From positions 1 through 64,000 of the forward strand of contig NZ_JABLSI010000030.1 in the NCBI RefSeq assembly GCF_019303475.1: a stretch of DNA of 64,000 nucleotides, in the 5' to 3' direction. Below the pieces are notes generated by a model that was not told the DNA's origin, did no database searches, and worked only from the letters and a program-made list of their open reading frames with translations. Source of the DNA: Streptomyces sp. JJ38. Its GTDB lineage: Bacteria; Actinomycetota; Actinomycetes; Streptomycetales; Streptomycetaceae. Positions 8,918 through 17,638 of the stretch are shown in pieces (the stretch's first letter is position 1; each line of letters opens with the position of its first letter). The position numbers and the translations under genes were made by a program.

Positions 8918-9778
8918 TCACGCCAGGCCGCGGCGGGCCACGGCGGGCTGACGGTGTCCGGCGATGGCGGCCACCATGTCCAGCACCTGCCGCGTCTCCG
9001 CCACCTCGTGCACGCGGTACACCCGGGCGCCGAGCCACGCCGACACCGCCGTCGTGGCCAGCGTGCCGAGGAGCCGCTCCTTCACCGGCCGGTCCAGCGT
9101 CTCGCCCACGAAGTCCTTGTTGGACAGCGACACCAGGACCGGCCAGCCCGTCGCCGCCATCTCGTCCAGCCGCCGGGTGGCCTCCAGCGAGTGCCGGGTG
9201 TTCTTCCCGAAGTCGTGGCCCGGGTCGATGAGGACGCCCTCCCGGGGGACGCCGAGCGAGACGGCCCGCTCGGCGAGGCCCACCGTGGTGCGGAGGATGT
9301 CGGCCATCACGTCCTCGTAGGCGACCCGGTGCGGCCGGGTCCGCGGCCGGGCTCCGCCCGCGTGCGTGCACACCAGCCCCGCGCCGTGGCGGGCGGCGAC
9401 CTCGGCGAGGGCCGGGTCCACCCCGCCCCAGGCGTCGTTCAGGAGGTCGGCCCCCGCCTCGCACACGGCTTCGCCCACCTCGTGGCGCCAGGTGTCCACG
9501 CTGATCACCACGTCGGGATACCGCCTGCGGACCTCGGCGACGAAGGAGGCCGTACGCCGGATCTCCTCCTCGACCCCGACCTCCTCGCCCGGCCCGGCCT
9601 TGACCCCGCCGATGTCCACGATGGCGGCGCCCTCGGCCACGGCCTGCTCCACGCGGGCCAGAGCCGGTTCGTCGCGGAAGGTGGCCCCCTGGTCGTAGAA
9701 CGAGTCGGGCGTCCGGTTGACGATCGCCATGATCACCGGTTCGCGCTCCCCGAACTCCCGCCGTCCCAGCCGCAGCAT
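8918..9778 (-). CDS. folP2: Dihydropteroate synthase-family protein (FolP2 type)
   Basis: A 286-residue TIM-barrel protein. Family motifs are visible: MAIVNRTPDSFYDQG at the start, AAIVDIGGVKAGPG, VISVDTWR, GADLLNDAWGG and the C-terminal YRVHEV. The GGVKAGPG sequence, in place of the canonical GGESTRPG, is what I would expect of the FolP2 branch. The mycobacterial FolP2 is reported not to be a functional dihydropteroate synthase, so a folate role should not be assumed. ATG 9778 has a ggggagg site 4 nt upstream. The gene is divergent from the DivIVA-like gene. Confidence 0.88.
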   Translation of the reverse strand: MLRLGRREFGEREPVIMAIVNRTPDSFYDQGATFRDEPALARVEQAVAEGAAIVDIGGVKAGPGEEVGVEEEIRRTASFVAEVRRRYPDVVISVDTWRHEVGEAVCEAGADLLNDAWGGVDPALAEVAARHGAGLVCTHAGGARPRTRPHRVAYEDVMADILRTTVGLAERAVSLGVPREGVLIDPGHDFGKNTRHSLEATRRLDEMAATGWPVLVSLSNKDFVGETLDRPVKERLLGTLATTAVSAWLGARVYRVHEVAETRQVLDMVAAIAGHRQPAVARRGLA

Positions 9779-10003
9779 CCGGCCTCCCCTTTCCGAACTC
9801 TCCCGACCAGCGGGGCTTCCCCGATCACCGACGTCCACCCAGACCCTAGGCCACGGCGGCGCGGCCCGACGCCGCCTCCGGCCGACCGCTGGGGGCAGGT
9901 CACGCCGGGAAGCGCCCGGCCGGGATCTCCCCGCCGGGACCGGGGTGTCACACGGGCATGGCACGATCGGTCCCGAAGGCTTTCCGACGGTCCGGGAGAT
10001 CGC

Positions 10004-10480
10004 GTGTTCTGGTTTCTGCTGCTCGCCATGCTCGTGGTCGTCGGCACGGTCACCCTCGCCGTCGTCGGGGGCGCGGACGGCACGGGGCACACGGTGCGCG
10101 GCGGGCTGACGGACCCGGCGCCGGACCGGCTGCCCGTGCCGCTGCCCCACGACCGTCCGCTGGGCCGGGCGGACGTGACGGGGCTGCGGCTGCCACTCGC
10201 GGTGCGCGGCTACCGCATGGCCGAGGTGGACGACGTCCTGGACCGCCTCGGGGCGGAGCTGGCCGAGCGGGACGCGCGGATCGCCGAGCTGGAGTCCGCG
10301 CTGGCCGGTACCCAGGCCACCGCGCTCAGCGGCACGGAGCTGTTCGACGGCCCCGGCGGGCCGGACGGGCTCGGCGGGCCGGACGCGGGGGCGGGCCTCG
10401 GCCAGGAGGCGGGAGGCCCGGGCGGCCCCGGCAAGCCGGGTGGCCCGGGCGGCGAGGGGGACGAGGGGGAGAGCCGATGA
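10004..10480 (+). CDS. DivIVA-domain membrane protein (Rv1209-like)
   Basis: A 158-residue protein: one N-terminal membrane segment (residues 2-22), then a short DivIVA-like helix (LPLAVRGYRMAEVDDVLDRL, about 64-83) continuing into a coiled coil, and a Gly/Pro-rich tail with GGPG repeats. The GYR-x2-EVD core is the membrane-curvature-binding motif type used by DivIVA/Wag31 proteins. GTG 10004 is preceded by gggag with 5 nt spacing. Its stop overlaps the start of tag (ATGA at 10477), so the two are translationally coupled. A polar-growth role is inference. Confidence 0.82.
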   Translation: MFWFLLLAMLVVVGTVTLAVVGGADGTGHTVRGGLTDPAPDRLPVPLPHDRPLGRADVTGLRLPLAVRGYRMAEVDDVLDRLGAELAERDARIAELESALAGTQATALSGTELFDGPGGPDGLGGPDAGAGLGQEAGGPGGPGKPGGPGGEGDEGESR

Positions 10481-11052
10481 CGGACGCGATCGCCGGGCCG
10501 GACGGCCGGCCGCGCTGCCCGTGGGGCGCGAAGCCGGAGGACTACACGGCCTACCACGACGAGGAGTGGGGCCGCCCGGTGCACGGGGACGACGCCCTGT
10601 TCGAGCGGCTGTGTCTGGAGGCCTTCCAGTCCGGGCTGTCCTGGCTGACGATCCTGCGCCGCCGGGAGGGCTTCCGTCAGGCCTTCGCCGGGTTCCGCAT
10701 CGCCGAGGTGGCCCGGTTCACCGAGGCCGACCGGGAGCGGCTGCTCGCCGACGCCGGCATCATCCGCAACCGCGCCAAGATCGATGCCACGCTGGCCAAC
10801 GCCCGGGTGCTGGCCGGCTGGGCGCCGGGTGAGCTGGACACGCTCCTGTGGTCCTTCGCCCCCGCGCCCCGCCCTGCCCCGGCCACCCTCGCCGACGTCC
10901 CGGCCAGCACCCCGCAGTCCACGGCGCTGGCCAGGGAGCTCAAGCGGCGCGGCCTGCGTTTCGTCGGTCCGACGACGGCGTACGCGGCCATGCAGGCCTG
11001 CGGCCTCGTCAACGACCACCTGCGGGGCTGCGCCTTCCGCAGGGACGGCTGA
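10477..11052 (+). CDS. tag: DNA-3-methyladenine glycosylase I
   Basis: A 191-residue HhH-fold repair enzyme that excises 3-methyladenine. The zinc site of TagI is intact: Cys14 and His27 with the same spacing as Cys4/His17 of the E. coli enzyme, and the C-terminal NDHLRGC pair. The YHDEEWG and SGLSWLTILRRR motifs line the base pocket. Its ATG overlaps the stop of the DivIVA-like gene by 4 nt. A convergent hairpin follows. Confidence 0.95.
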   Translation: MTDAIAGPDGRPRCPWGAKPEDYTAYHDEEWGRPVHGDDALFERLCLEAFQSGLSWLTILRRREGFRQAFAGFRIAEVARFTEADRERLLADAGIIRNRAKIDATLANARVLAGWAPGELDTLLWSFAPAPRPAPATLADVPASTPQSTALARELKRRGLRFVGPTTAYAAMQACGLVNDHLRGCAFRRDG

Positions 11053-11098
11053 GGCGGGCCGGCAGGACGGCTCACGCGGGCCGGCGGAAGGCGCAGGC

Positions 11099-11130
11099 AG
11101 GCCGCCCCCGGCGTTCGGGTGGGGCGGCCT
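11099..11130. terminator. Convergent hairpin between tag and the enoyl-CoA hydratase gene
   Basis: The arms 11099-11108 and 11121-11130 form a 10-bp GC-rich perfect stem with a 12-nt loop. It lies between two converging genes. Confidence 0.7.
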
Positions 11131-11154
11131 CCCGGCCCTTCCGGAGCGGGGGGG

Positions 11155-11943
11155 TCAGCGGCCCGTGAAGCGCGGCCGCTCCTTGTTCACGAACGCGTCG
11201 ACGGCGATGCGGTGGTCCGCGGAGCCCCCGGCCCGGAGCTGGAGCTCCGCCTCCTTGTCGAGGGTCTCGGCCAGCGAGTGGGCCGCCCCGAAGGCCATGG
11301 CCTCCTTCATCGCCGCGTAGGCGAGGGTGGGCCCGTCCGCCAGCCGGCGGGCGACGGACGCGGCCTCGGCAGCGAGCTCGTCGGCCGGGACGACGCGGTG
11401 GGCGAGGCCGAGCTCCAGGGCCTCTTCGGCCTTCACGGTCCGGGGAAAGAGCAGCAGCTCGGTCGCGCGGCCGGGGCCCACGAGCCGGGGCAGTGTCCAG
11501 GCCATGCCCGAGTCGGTGGACAGCGCGACCCCGGCGAAGGAGGTGTTGAAGGCCGCGGTGTCGGCGAGCATCCGGTAGTCGCCGGCGAAGGCGAATCCGG
11601 CTCCGGCGCCCGCGGCCACGCCGTTGACGGCCACGACCACCGGCTTCGGCATGGACGCGATCGCCAGGGTGATCGGGTTGTAGTGCTCCTCGACCGTGGT
11701 GAGCGCCTCGCCGCCGTGCTCGTCGAGCGCGCTCACGTGCTCCTTGAGGTCCTGGCCCACACAGAAGGCCCGGCCCTCGCCGGTGAGCAGGACCGCCCGT
11801 ACGTCGGCGTCGTCCGCGGCCTGGCGCAGCGCGTCCCGCAGGGCGTTCTTCAGTTCGGTATCGAGAGCGTTCATCGCGTCGGGGCGGTTCAGGGTGATCG
11901 TCGCGAGACCCTCGGACATGTCATAGAGCACGGTGTCGGCCAT
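11155..11943 (-). CDS. Enoyl-CoA hydratase/isomerase family protein
   Basis: A 262-residue crotonase-fold protein. Oxyanion-hole segments are visible: GRAFCVGQDLKEH (first) and VNGVAAGAGAGFAFAGDYR (second). STDSGMAWTLPRLVG occupies the region of the catalytic acids in hydratases; Asp in place of one Glu makes isomerase or thioesterase-like chemistry possible. ATG 11943 is used; GTG 11949 (two codons earlier) is an equal alternative and no good ribosome site exists for either. It is divergent from the DUF3117 gene. Confidence 0.9.
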   Translation of the reverse strand: MADTVLYDMSEGLATITLNRPDAMNALDTELKNALRDALRQAADDADVRAVLLTGEGRAFCVGQDLKEHVSALDEHGGEALTTVEEHYNPITLAIASMPKPVVVAVNGVAAGAGAGFAFAGDYRMLADTAAFNTSFAGVALSTDSGMAWTLPRLVGPGRATELLLFPRTVKAEEALELGLAHRVVPADELAAEAASVARRLADGPTLAYAAMKEAMAFGAAHSLAETLDKEAELQLRAGGSADHRIAVDAFVNKERPRFTGR

Positions 11944-12220
11944 GCGCACAGCATGGCGGAGATCATCCGGCTCCGACATATGGACTCGGGTGTGACCTGC
12001 GTCAAACCGGCCGCCGGGGTCATGCGCGCGGGATTGCGGAGTGATCGCCACATTGGGGGGTTTTGCGCCGGGGCGATGCCGAGGAGTTGTTCACCGATGT
12101 TGGTCATCGGGTCCTGAGATGCGGGATAATGGCCGGGAAGCAATGTGTTCGATGCCGGTGACACGTGCCTATGCCGGGCCGTCGGCTGACGATGAGCTGG
12201 TTTCAGGAAGGGGAACGAGC

Positions 12221-12388
12221 ATGGCGGCCATGAAGCCGCGGACGGGCGATGGCCCGCTCGAGGTGACCAAGGAGGGGCGGGGCATCATCATGCGCGTTCC
12301 GCTCGAGGGCGGTGGGCGACTCGTCGTCGAACTGACCCCGGACGAAGCGGTCGCTCTCGGCGAGGAACTGAAGAAGGTCTGCGACTGA
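12221..12388 (+). CDS. DUF3117 small protein (Rv1211 homologue)
   Basis: A 55-residue protein, nearly the whole of which is the DUF3117 family (MAAMKPRTGDGPLEVTKEGR, then a PLEGGGRLVVELTPDEA core). It is strongly conserved in actinobacteria and of unknown function. A ggaagggga purine site precedes ATG 12221, which excludes the 60 upstream codons of the open frame. It is monocistronic: a perfect 19-bp hairpin follows. The same gene sits next to tagA in mycobacteria. Confidence 0.93.
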   Translation: MAAMKPRTGDGPLEVTKEGRGIIMRVPLEGGGRLVVELTPDEAVALGEELKKVCD

Positions 12389-12414
12389 CCTCGGCTCCGG
12401 CACCGCTTGATCTT

Positions 12415-12456
12415 CCGCCGCCCCCTGCCACGCCGCCGCGTGGCAGGGGGCGGCGG
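12415..12456 (+). terminator. 19-bp perfect hairpin after the DUF3117 gene
   Basis: The arms 12415-12433 and 12438-12456 are fully complementary with a 4-nt loop, 26 nt after the stop codon. There is no T-run. It also faces the 3' end of the convergent methyltransferase gene at 12505. Confidence 0.85.
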
Positions 12457-12504
12457 CCGTCGCTGGGGGCTTCGCCCGGGGCCCGGCCGGCGCGGGTCGG
12501 CGGC

Positions 12505-13155
12505 TCACCGGCGCACGGCGCACAGGAGGCCGTCGCCCACCGGAAGCAGCGAGGGCAGCAGCGCGCTGCTGTCCCGCACGTCGCGGAGCAGCTCCCGTAC
12601 GGCCAGCACCTCCTGCGGCTGAGCGCCGGAGTCGACGGTGCGGCCGTCGGCGAAGACGCCCTCGAAGCAGATCAGCCCACCGTGCCGCAGCAGCCGCAAC
12701 GACTCGTCCAGATACCGGGGGTACTCGGTGCGGTCGCCGTCGCAGAAGACGAGGTCGTAGCCGCCGTCCGCCAGCCGGGGCAGGACGTCCAGGGCCCGCC
12801 CGGGGATGAAGCGGGCCCGGTTTCCCGCGAAGCCGGCCGCGCGGAACGCCTCGCGCGCGAACTGCTGCCGCTCCGGCTCGATGTCGACCGTCGTCAGCAC
12901 GCCGTCGGGCCGCATGCCGTGCAGCAGGTGGATGCCGGAGACGCCGGTTCCGGTACCGATCTCCGCGACCGCCTTGGCGTCGGTCGCGGCAGCCAGTAGC
13001 CGCAGCGCCGCGCCCGTACCGTCGGATACCGGCCGCAGCCCGGCGTCCTCGGCCCGGTCCCGGGCCCAGGACAGCGCGACGTGCACCGTGCTGTCGGCGG
13101 GCTCACCGCCATACGCATCGGCGAACGCCCAGCTCATCAGCCGGTTGCCGGTAAT
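12505..13155 (-). CDS. O-methyltransferase family 3 (SAM-dependent), unusual start
   Basis: A class I methyltransferase of the catechol O-methyltransferase-like family: [17 protein letters not shown] is the SAM loop, [10 protein letters not shown] the acidic ribose-binding end, and DLVFCDGDR the metal/substrate region. The substrate is unknown. It is divergent from the ECF sigma gene, as Rv1220c is from sigE. Start choice: conserved homology begins at ITGNR, whose first codon here is ATT (13155) placed 5 nt after a perfect AGGAGA. The nearest ATG (13137) has no ribosome site and would trim the conserved N-terminus; TTG 13185 is another option. Confidence 0.85.
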   Translation of the reverse strand: MTGNRLMSWAFADAYGGEPADSTVHVALSWARDRAEDAGLRPVSDGTGAALRLLAAATDAKAVAEIGTGTGVSGIHLLHGMRPDGVLTTVDIEPERQQFAREAFRAAGFAGNRARFIPGRALDVLPRLADGGYDLVFCDGDRTEYPRYLDESLRLLRHGGLICFEGVFADGRTVDSGAQPQEVLAVRELLRDVRDSSALLPSLLPVGDGLLCAVRR

Positions 13156-13207
13156 TGCCGTCTCCTGTCCCCGTGAATCACCCAACGGCGACTGTATCCG
13201 TTGCTCC

Positions 13208-13235
13208 GGGAACCCGCTGATGGGACCACACGTTG
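13208..13235 (+). promoter_or_regulatory. SigE/SigH-type ECF promoter of the sigma factor gene
   Basis: GGGAACC at 13208-13214, 16 nt, then CGTTG at 13231-13235. This matches the GGAAC...CGTT consensus of actinobacterial stress ECF sigmas. Transcription would begin near 13242, about 70 nt before the sigma gene, which suggests autoregulation or control by a SigR/SigH-type factor. Confidence 0.65.
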
Positions 13236-13309
13236 AGGGGGATGACAGGGAGCGCCGGCGAGATAAGCCGGGCAAAGATGTTTATCCGGAGCTAACGGGC
13301 GAGGTGGCT

Positions 13310-14086
13310 ATGGTAGGGGCTCCACTGGACACCACCAGAGCCACAAGGGGAGGTGCGGCTCATCGCCGTGACCGCGGGGTGCTGCGGTACTTCCGACGGT
13401 CCACCGCCGAGCCACCATCCGTGACCGACACCGCTGACCACCGCCAGGCTCCCGACTCCGCACCGGCCGCGGCGCCCGCCGCCCGGGCCACGTTCGCCAC
13501 CGACGCGGACAGCCAGGCATGGGCTCCCCCTTCCTGGGAGGAGATCGTCAGCACCCACAGCGCACGGGTGTACCGCCTCGCCTACCGCCTCACCGGCAAC
13601 CAGCACGACGCGGAGGACCTGACGCAGGAGGTCTTCGTCCGCGTCTTCCGCTCGCTGTCGACGTACACCCCGGGCACCTTCGAGGGCTGGCTGCACCGCA
13701 TCACCACCAACCTGTTCCTGGACATGGTGCGGCGCAAGCAGCGCATCCGCTTCGACGCCCTGGCGGACGACGCCGCCGAGCGCCTCCCGAGCCGGGAGCC
13801 CTCACCCCAGCAGCACTTCAACGACACCCACTTCGACGCGGACGTGCAGCACGCGCTCGACACCCTGGCGCCCGAGTTCCGCGCCGCCGTCGTCCTGTGC
13901 GACATTGAGGGGTTGTCCTACGAGGAGATCGCCGCGACGCTCGGCGTGAAGCTCGGCACCGTGCGCAGCCGCATCCACCGGGGCCGCTCCCACCTGCGCA
14001 AGGCGCTGCACCACCGCTCGCCCACGCGGCGCGGCGCCCGCCGCGCGGCCGCGATCCCCGTCGGAGCGGAGGGGGGCGCCGGATGA
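13310..14086 (+). CDS. ECF RNA polymerase sigma factor (mycobacterial SigE-like)
   Basis: A 258-residue sigma factor with an 80-residue disordered N-terminal extension. Region 2 runs from [20 protein letters not shown] through [10 protein letters not shown] to [19 protein letters not shown]; region 4 contains LPEF-like [18 protein letters not shown] and the helix-turn-helix [17 protein letters not shown]. The locus (methyltransferase, sigma, anti-sigma, HtrA, TatB) matches M. tuberculosis sigE-rseA-htrA-tatB; it is not the gene called sigE in S. coelicolor. ATG 13310 is used, with a gcgagg site. An ECF-type promoter lies upstream, and the stop overlaps the anti-sigma start. Confidence 0.93.
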   Translation: MVGAPLDTTRATRGGAAHRRDRGVLRYFRRSTAEPPSVTDTADHRQAPDSAPAAAPAARATFATDADSQAWAPPSWEEIVSTHSARVYRLAYRLTGNQHDAEDLTQEVFVRVFRSLSTYTPGTFEGWLHRITTNLFLDMVRRKQRIRFDALADDAAERLPSREPSPQQHFNDTHFDADVQHALDTLAPEFRAAVVLCDIEGLSYEEIAATLGVKLGTVRSRIHRGRSHLRKALHHRSPTRRGARRAAAIPVGAEGGAG

Positions 14087-14940
14087 GCGAAACCCCCGGG
14101 CCCACGCGGGCCGAACACCACCTCGGGGACAGCCTGGCGGCGCTCGTCGACGGCGAGCTGGGGCACGACGCCCGGGAGCGGGTCCTCGCGCACCTGGCCA
14201 CGTGCCACGGCTGTAAGGCCGAGGCCGACGCCCAGCGGCAGCTGAAGAGCGTGTTCGCGGACACGGCTCCGCCGCCGCCCTCCGCCGGGCTGCTGGCCCG
14301 CCTCCAGGGGCTGCCCGTCAGCGTGGAGAGCGAAGCCGACGACGACCCCCCGCCCCCCGGTGGGGCGGGGGCGGCCTCCCCCTCCTTCTCCCTCCTGGCC
14401 GGAGGGAGCAACGCCGCCTCGCTGCTCGACCCGCGGGGCGGCTTCCCCGTGCACCGGCCCGTCCAGTCCGTTCGGGGTTCGGCCGGCCGTGGGCGTCGCC
14501 GGTTCGCGTTCGCCGCCGCCGGGGCCTTCTCGCTGGCAGCCGTGGCCCTGAGCGGCGCCTTCGCCTCGTCCGGGCCCTCCGGCGGGCCCACCGCCTCGTC
14601 CAGCGGCACCGGAACGGCCCCGCCGCGGCCGACGTCCGCCGTGGAGCGCCCGGCGGAACGCCGCAACGAGGAGGCGGGCCAGGCCGTCACGCCCATCCGG
14701 CAGGGCTTCCGGGGCCTGGCGGCCTCCGGTGAGCCCTCCGCCGCGGCGGCGGCACCGCGGCCGACGCCCACCGTGCGCAGCGGCGGTCTGCCCTCCCGCT
14801 CCCCGGAGACGCCGTGGGTGCACGCACCCGGCGTCCCCTACGTCGCCATGCCGCCGCCGTCGTTGCGCGCGCCGCACCTGGAGCGGCCCGCGCCCGTGCC
14901 CGCACCCGGTGCGGCGCCCCTGGCGGTCTCCGGGCGTTGA
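14083..14940 (+). CDS. Zinc-type anti-sigma factor (RseA-like), membrane protein
   Basis: A 285-residue partner of the sigma factor. The N-terminus is a ZAS domain with His37-x3-Cys41-x2-Cys44 (HLATCHGC), and His12/13 as the likely remaining zinc ligand. A membrane segment ([20 protein letters not shown]) follows an RGRRR stop-transfer patch near residue 145, then a Pro/Ala-rich external region. The 4-nt overlap with the sigma gene (ATGA) ensures balanced synthesis. It probably holds the sigma at the membrane and releases it by zinc/thiol change, phosphorylation or proteolysis; which of these applies is not visible. Confidence 0.9.
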   Translation: MSETPGPTRAEHHLGDSLAALVDGELGHDARERVLAHLATCHGCKAEADAQRQLKSVFADTAPPPPSAGLLARLQGLPVSVESEADDDPPPPGGAGAASPSFSLLAGGSNAASLLDPRGGFPVHRPVQSVRGSAGRGRRRFAFAAAGAFSLAAVALSGAFASSGPSGGPTASSSGTGTAPPRPTSAVERPAERRNEEAGQAVTPIRQGFRGLAASGEPSAAAAAPRPTPTVRSGGLPSRSPETPWVHAPGVPYVAMPPPSLRAPHLERPAPVPAPGAAPLAVSGR

Positions 14941-15098
14941 CGGCGCCCCCCGGCCGGGAGCGCTCGCGTGGGCGCGCCCGGCCACGGGCGTCTGATCTTG
15001 TAGGATTTCCGGCCCGTCGGGGTCGAGCGTCGCCGTGACGACGTAGGGTGACCGCCGGAGTCGGTCCCGCCGGGCGGGACGAGGTGAGTGGGGATCAG

Positions 15099-16811
15099 AT
15101 GGACGAGGCGAGGGAATCCCGGACGACGCCGCAGTGGTGGAGCCGCCCGAGCCCGGTGCCCGCTCCGCAGGCCCGCCGCACGGAGGGGGCCGGGCGGCAG
15201 GGCGGCCGGGGGACGGCCGAGGAGGCCGGGCCGGTGCCGCGGCACGGCGAGGACCCGTACTCAACCCCGCCCTACGGTGGCCCCGGCCCGTGGTCTCCCG
15301 CCCCGCTGGTCCAGCACCCGGGCGCGACACCGCCCGGCGGCACCCCGCTCGCGCCGTCGCAGCCCACAGCACCCTCGGCACCCACCCCACCCGCCGGCAC
15401 GGCCGTGGCGAGCGCCCCGGCGGGCGCCACCCCCGCTGCGGGCACCCCCGCGCGTACCACTCCCGCGGCCGGGACCGCCATCGCCGGGACGGCCCCGGGC
15501 GGCACTCCGGCCGCCGGAACCCCGGTGCCGGCGGCAGCTGTGGCTCCCGCCCCGGCCGACGCCTACGCCGAGACCGGCGGGCACGCCCCCGCTCCGTCCA
15601 CCGGTACGGCCGCACCCGCCACCGGCGCCGCTCCGGAGGTCGGCTGGCGCGGCTACGACCCGTGGTCGCAGCCTTCCCCGAGCGGCCCCGCTCAGCCCGA
15701 GCGGCCGAAGCCCGGGGGCGGGCGGCGCGGCCGGCTCCTCGCCGCCGTCCTCGCCTGTGTGCTGGTCGCCGCTGTGGCGGGCGGCTTCGCGGGCGCGTAT
15801 CTGGAGCGCAACGGGGACTTCGGCTCGGTGACGCTGCCGCAGTCCCCGCCGGGCGGCCCCGAGCGTCCGGCGGACAGCGTCGCGGGGATCGCCGCGGCCA
15901 CGCTGCCCGGGGTGGTGACCATCCACGTCCGCGGTGGCGGAGCCCAGGGCACCGGCACCGGCTTCGTCCTCGACGACCGCGGGCACATCCTCACCAACCA
16001 CCACGTGGTCAGCCCCGCCGGGCAGGACGGCCGGATACAGGTGACGTTCAGCAGCGGGCACACGGCCAGCGCCCGGCTCGTCGGCGGCGACGGCGGCTAC
16101 GACCTGGCCGTGGTGAAGGTCGACGGCGTTCAGAACCTCAGGCCACTGCCGCTCGGCAACTCCGACTCGGTGCAGGTGGGTGACCCGGTCGTGGCGATCG
16201 GCGCCCCGTTCGACCTGGCCGGGACGGTCACGTCGGGCATCATCAGCGCCAAGGAGCGGCCCATCACGGCCGGCGGCGAGGACGCGAGCGACATCAGCTA
16301 CGTCGACGCCCTGCAGACCGACGCGCCCATCAACCCGGGCAACTCCGGCGGCCCACTGGTGGACGTCGAGGGCCGGGTGATCGGCGTCAACAGCGCCATC
16401 CGCTCCGCCGAGGGCGCGGTGGGGGAGAGCCAGGGCGGCTCGATCGGCCTCGGCTTCGCCATACCGATCAACCAGGCCAAGCGGGTCGCCGAGGAGCTGA
16501 TCAACACCGGCCACGCCACGCACCCGGTGATCGGGGTGCGGGTGGACATGTCCTACAGCGGTGACGGCGCCCTGGTCGGGGTGGCCGAGGAGGGGCGCCC
16601 GGCGGTCGTCGAGGACGGTCCGGCCGACCGGGCGGGCATCCAGGAGGGCGACGTCATCACGGCCGTCGACGGTGACGTCGTCCGCACCGGCGAGGAGCTG
16701 ATCGTGAAGATCCGCAGCCACCGCCCGGGCGACGAGTTGGAGCTGACGGTCCGACGGGACGGCGAGGAGGACACCGTCGTCGTGACCCTGGACACGGCCC
16801 GCGGCGACTGA
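15099..16811 (+). CDS. HtrA/DegP-like serine protease with PDZ domain
   Basis: A 570-residue protein. A long Pro/Ala/Gly/Thr-rich cytoplasmic region (1-210, with imperfect TPAAGT repeats) leads to a membrane segment (212-234), a trypsin-like domain with His302 (TNHHVV), Asp335 (GYDLAVVK) and Ser416 (GNSGGP), and a C-terminal PDZ domain (about 480-570). It acts at the outer face of the membrane in protein quality control. It lies 158 nt after the anti-sigma gene and is a plausible effector of its regulon. ATG 15099 is chosen for its gtgggga site; GTG 15048 would add 17 residues. Confidence 0.92.
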   Translation: MDEARESRTTPQWWSRPSPVPAPQARRTEGAGRQGGRGTAEEAGPVPRHGEDPYSTPPYGGPGPWSPAPLVQHPGATPPGGTPLAPSQPTAPSAPTPPAGTAVASAPAGATPAAGTPARTTPAAGTAIAGTAPGGTPAAGTPVPAAAVAPAPADAYAETGGHAPAPSTGTAAPATGAAPEVGWRGYDPWSQPSPSGPAQPERPKPGGGRRGRLLAAVLACVLVAAVAGGFAGAYLERNGDFGSVTLPQSPPGGPERPADSVAGIAAATLPGVVTIHVRGGGAQGTGTGFVLDDRGHILTNHHVVSPAGQDGRIQVTFSSGHTASARLVGGDGGYDLAVVKVDGVQNLRPLPLGNSDSVQVGDPVVAIGAPFDLAGTVTSGIISAKERPITAGGEDASDISYVDALQTDAPINPGNSGGPLVDVEGRVIGVNSAIRSAEGAVGESQGGSIGLGFAIPINQAKRVAEELINTGHATHPVIGVRVDMSYSGDGALVGVAEEGRPAVVEDGPADRAGIQEGDVITAVDGDVVRTGEELIVKIRSHRPGDELELTVRRDGEEDTVVVTLDTARGD

Positions 16812-16996
16812 GGTGCGTCCCGCGGGCCGAGCCGGACGCCGCCGTGAGCCGGGGAGCGGCCGCGGCGGTGCACGGCACGGGCGGCCCCTAACCGTGACGT
16901 GTCGGCGCCGACCGACTCCCGTCGCGTACCCCCGGGCGGGTACCGTGACCGAGGGACCGGAAGCCCGGACCGTCGCAGCCTTGGAGGAGTGGCACA

Positions 16997-17509
16997 GTGT
17001 TCATGGACATAGGGGCCCTCGAGTTCGCGGTGCTGTTCATCCTCGCGGTGCTGATCTTCGGTCCGGACAAGCTGCCCAGGCTGATCCAGGACGCCGCTGG
17101 TTTCATCCGCAAGGTCCGGCAGTTCTCCGACAGCGCCAGGGACGACATCCGCAAGGAACTGGGCCCCGAGTACCAGGACTTCGAGTTCCAGGACCTGCAC
17201 CCCAAGCGCTTCGCCCAGAAGCATCTGATGAGTGACGACGACGCCTTGGGCCTGAAGGAGCTGCGCGAGAGCCTGGACGTGCGAGAGGACCTGCGTGCCC
17301 TGGACGTCCGCAAGGAACTCACGGAGACCACGGACCTGATCAACGGCCGCGGCACGCCGGGCCCGGTCCGGGCGACGGACGCGGGGGTCACCGCCCCGGC
17401 GGCCGGAGCGGCCGGTTCCGAATCCGCCTCCACCGTCCCTGACCTGCTGCGGAAGAAGGACGTGGGCTCCGGAGGGACACCGACGCCCTTCGACGCGGAC
17501 GCCACGTGA
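16997..17509 (+). CDS. tatB: Sec-independent translocase subunit TatB
   Basis: A 170-residue protein with the Tat hairpin-hinge structure: short external N-terminus, membrane helix ALEFAVLFILAVLIFGPDKLP with the conserved FGPDKLP turn, an amphipathic helix (RLIQDAAGFIRKVRQF), then a charged helical tail (LKELRESLDVREDLRALDVRKEL) and a disordered end. TatB acts with TatC as receptor for twin-arginine substrates. GTG 16997 has GGAGGAG at 16983-16989. Its position after the sigma/HtrA genes is the conserved actinobacterial order. Confidence 0.93.
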   Translation: MFMDIGALEFAVLFILAVLIFGPDKLPRLIQDAAGFIRKVRQFSDSARDDIRKELGPEYQDFEFQDLHPKRFAQKHLMSDDDALGLKELRESLDVREDLRALDVRKELTETTDLINGRGTPGPVRATDAGVTAPAAGAAGSESASTVPDLLRKKDVGSGGTPTPFDADAT

Positions 17510-17638
17510 AAGCAGTACACGTCGGATTCATCACCTGATCAACTGATCCCCTGATCGGACACGGCGCGTCCCGGTCGTTATCCTCCCTGTGTCCGGGGCA
17601 GTAAGCCCGGGTGTCACCGGCGAGGAGGCTTCGCGCAG

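Noticed and set aside
12505-13275. Longer methyltransferase start at ATG 13275
   Set aside because: The extra N-terminal residues are Ser/Arg/Pro-rich, overlap the sigma-factor promoter and match nothing in the family.
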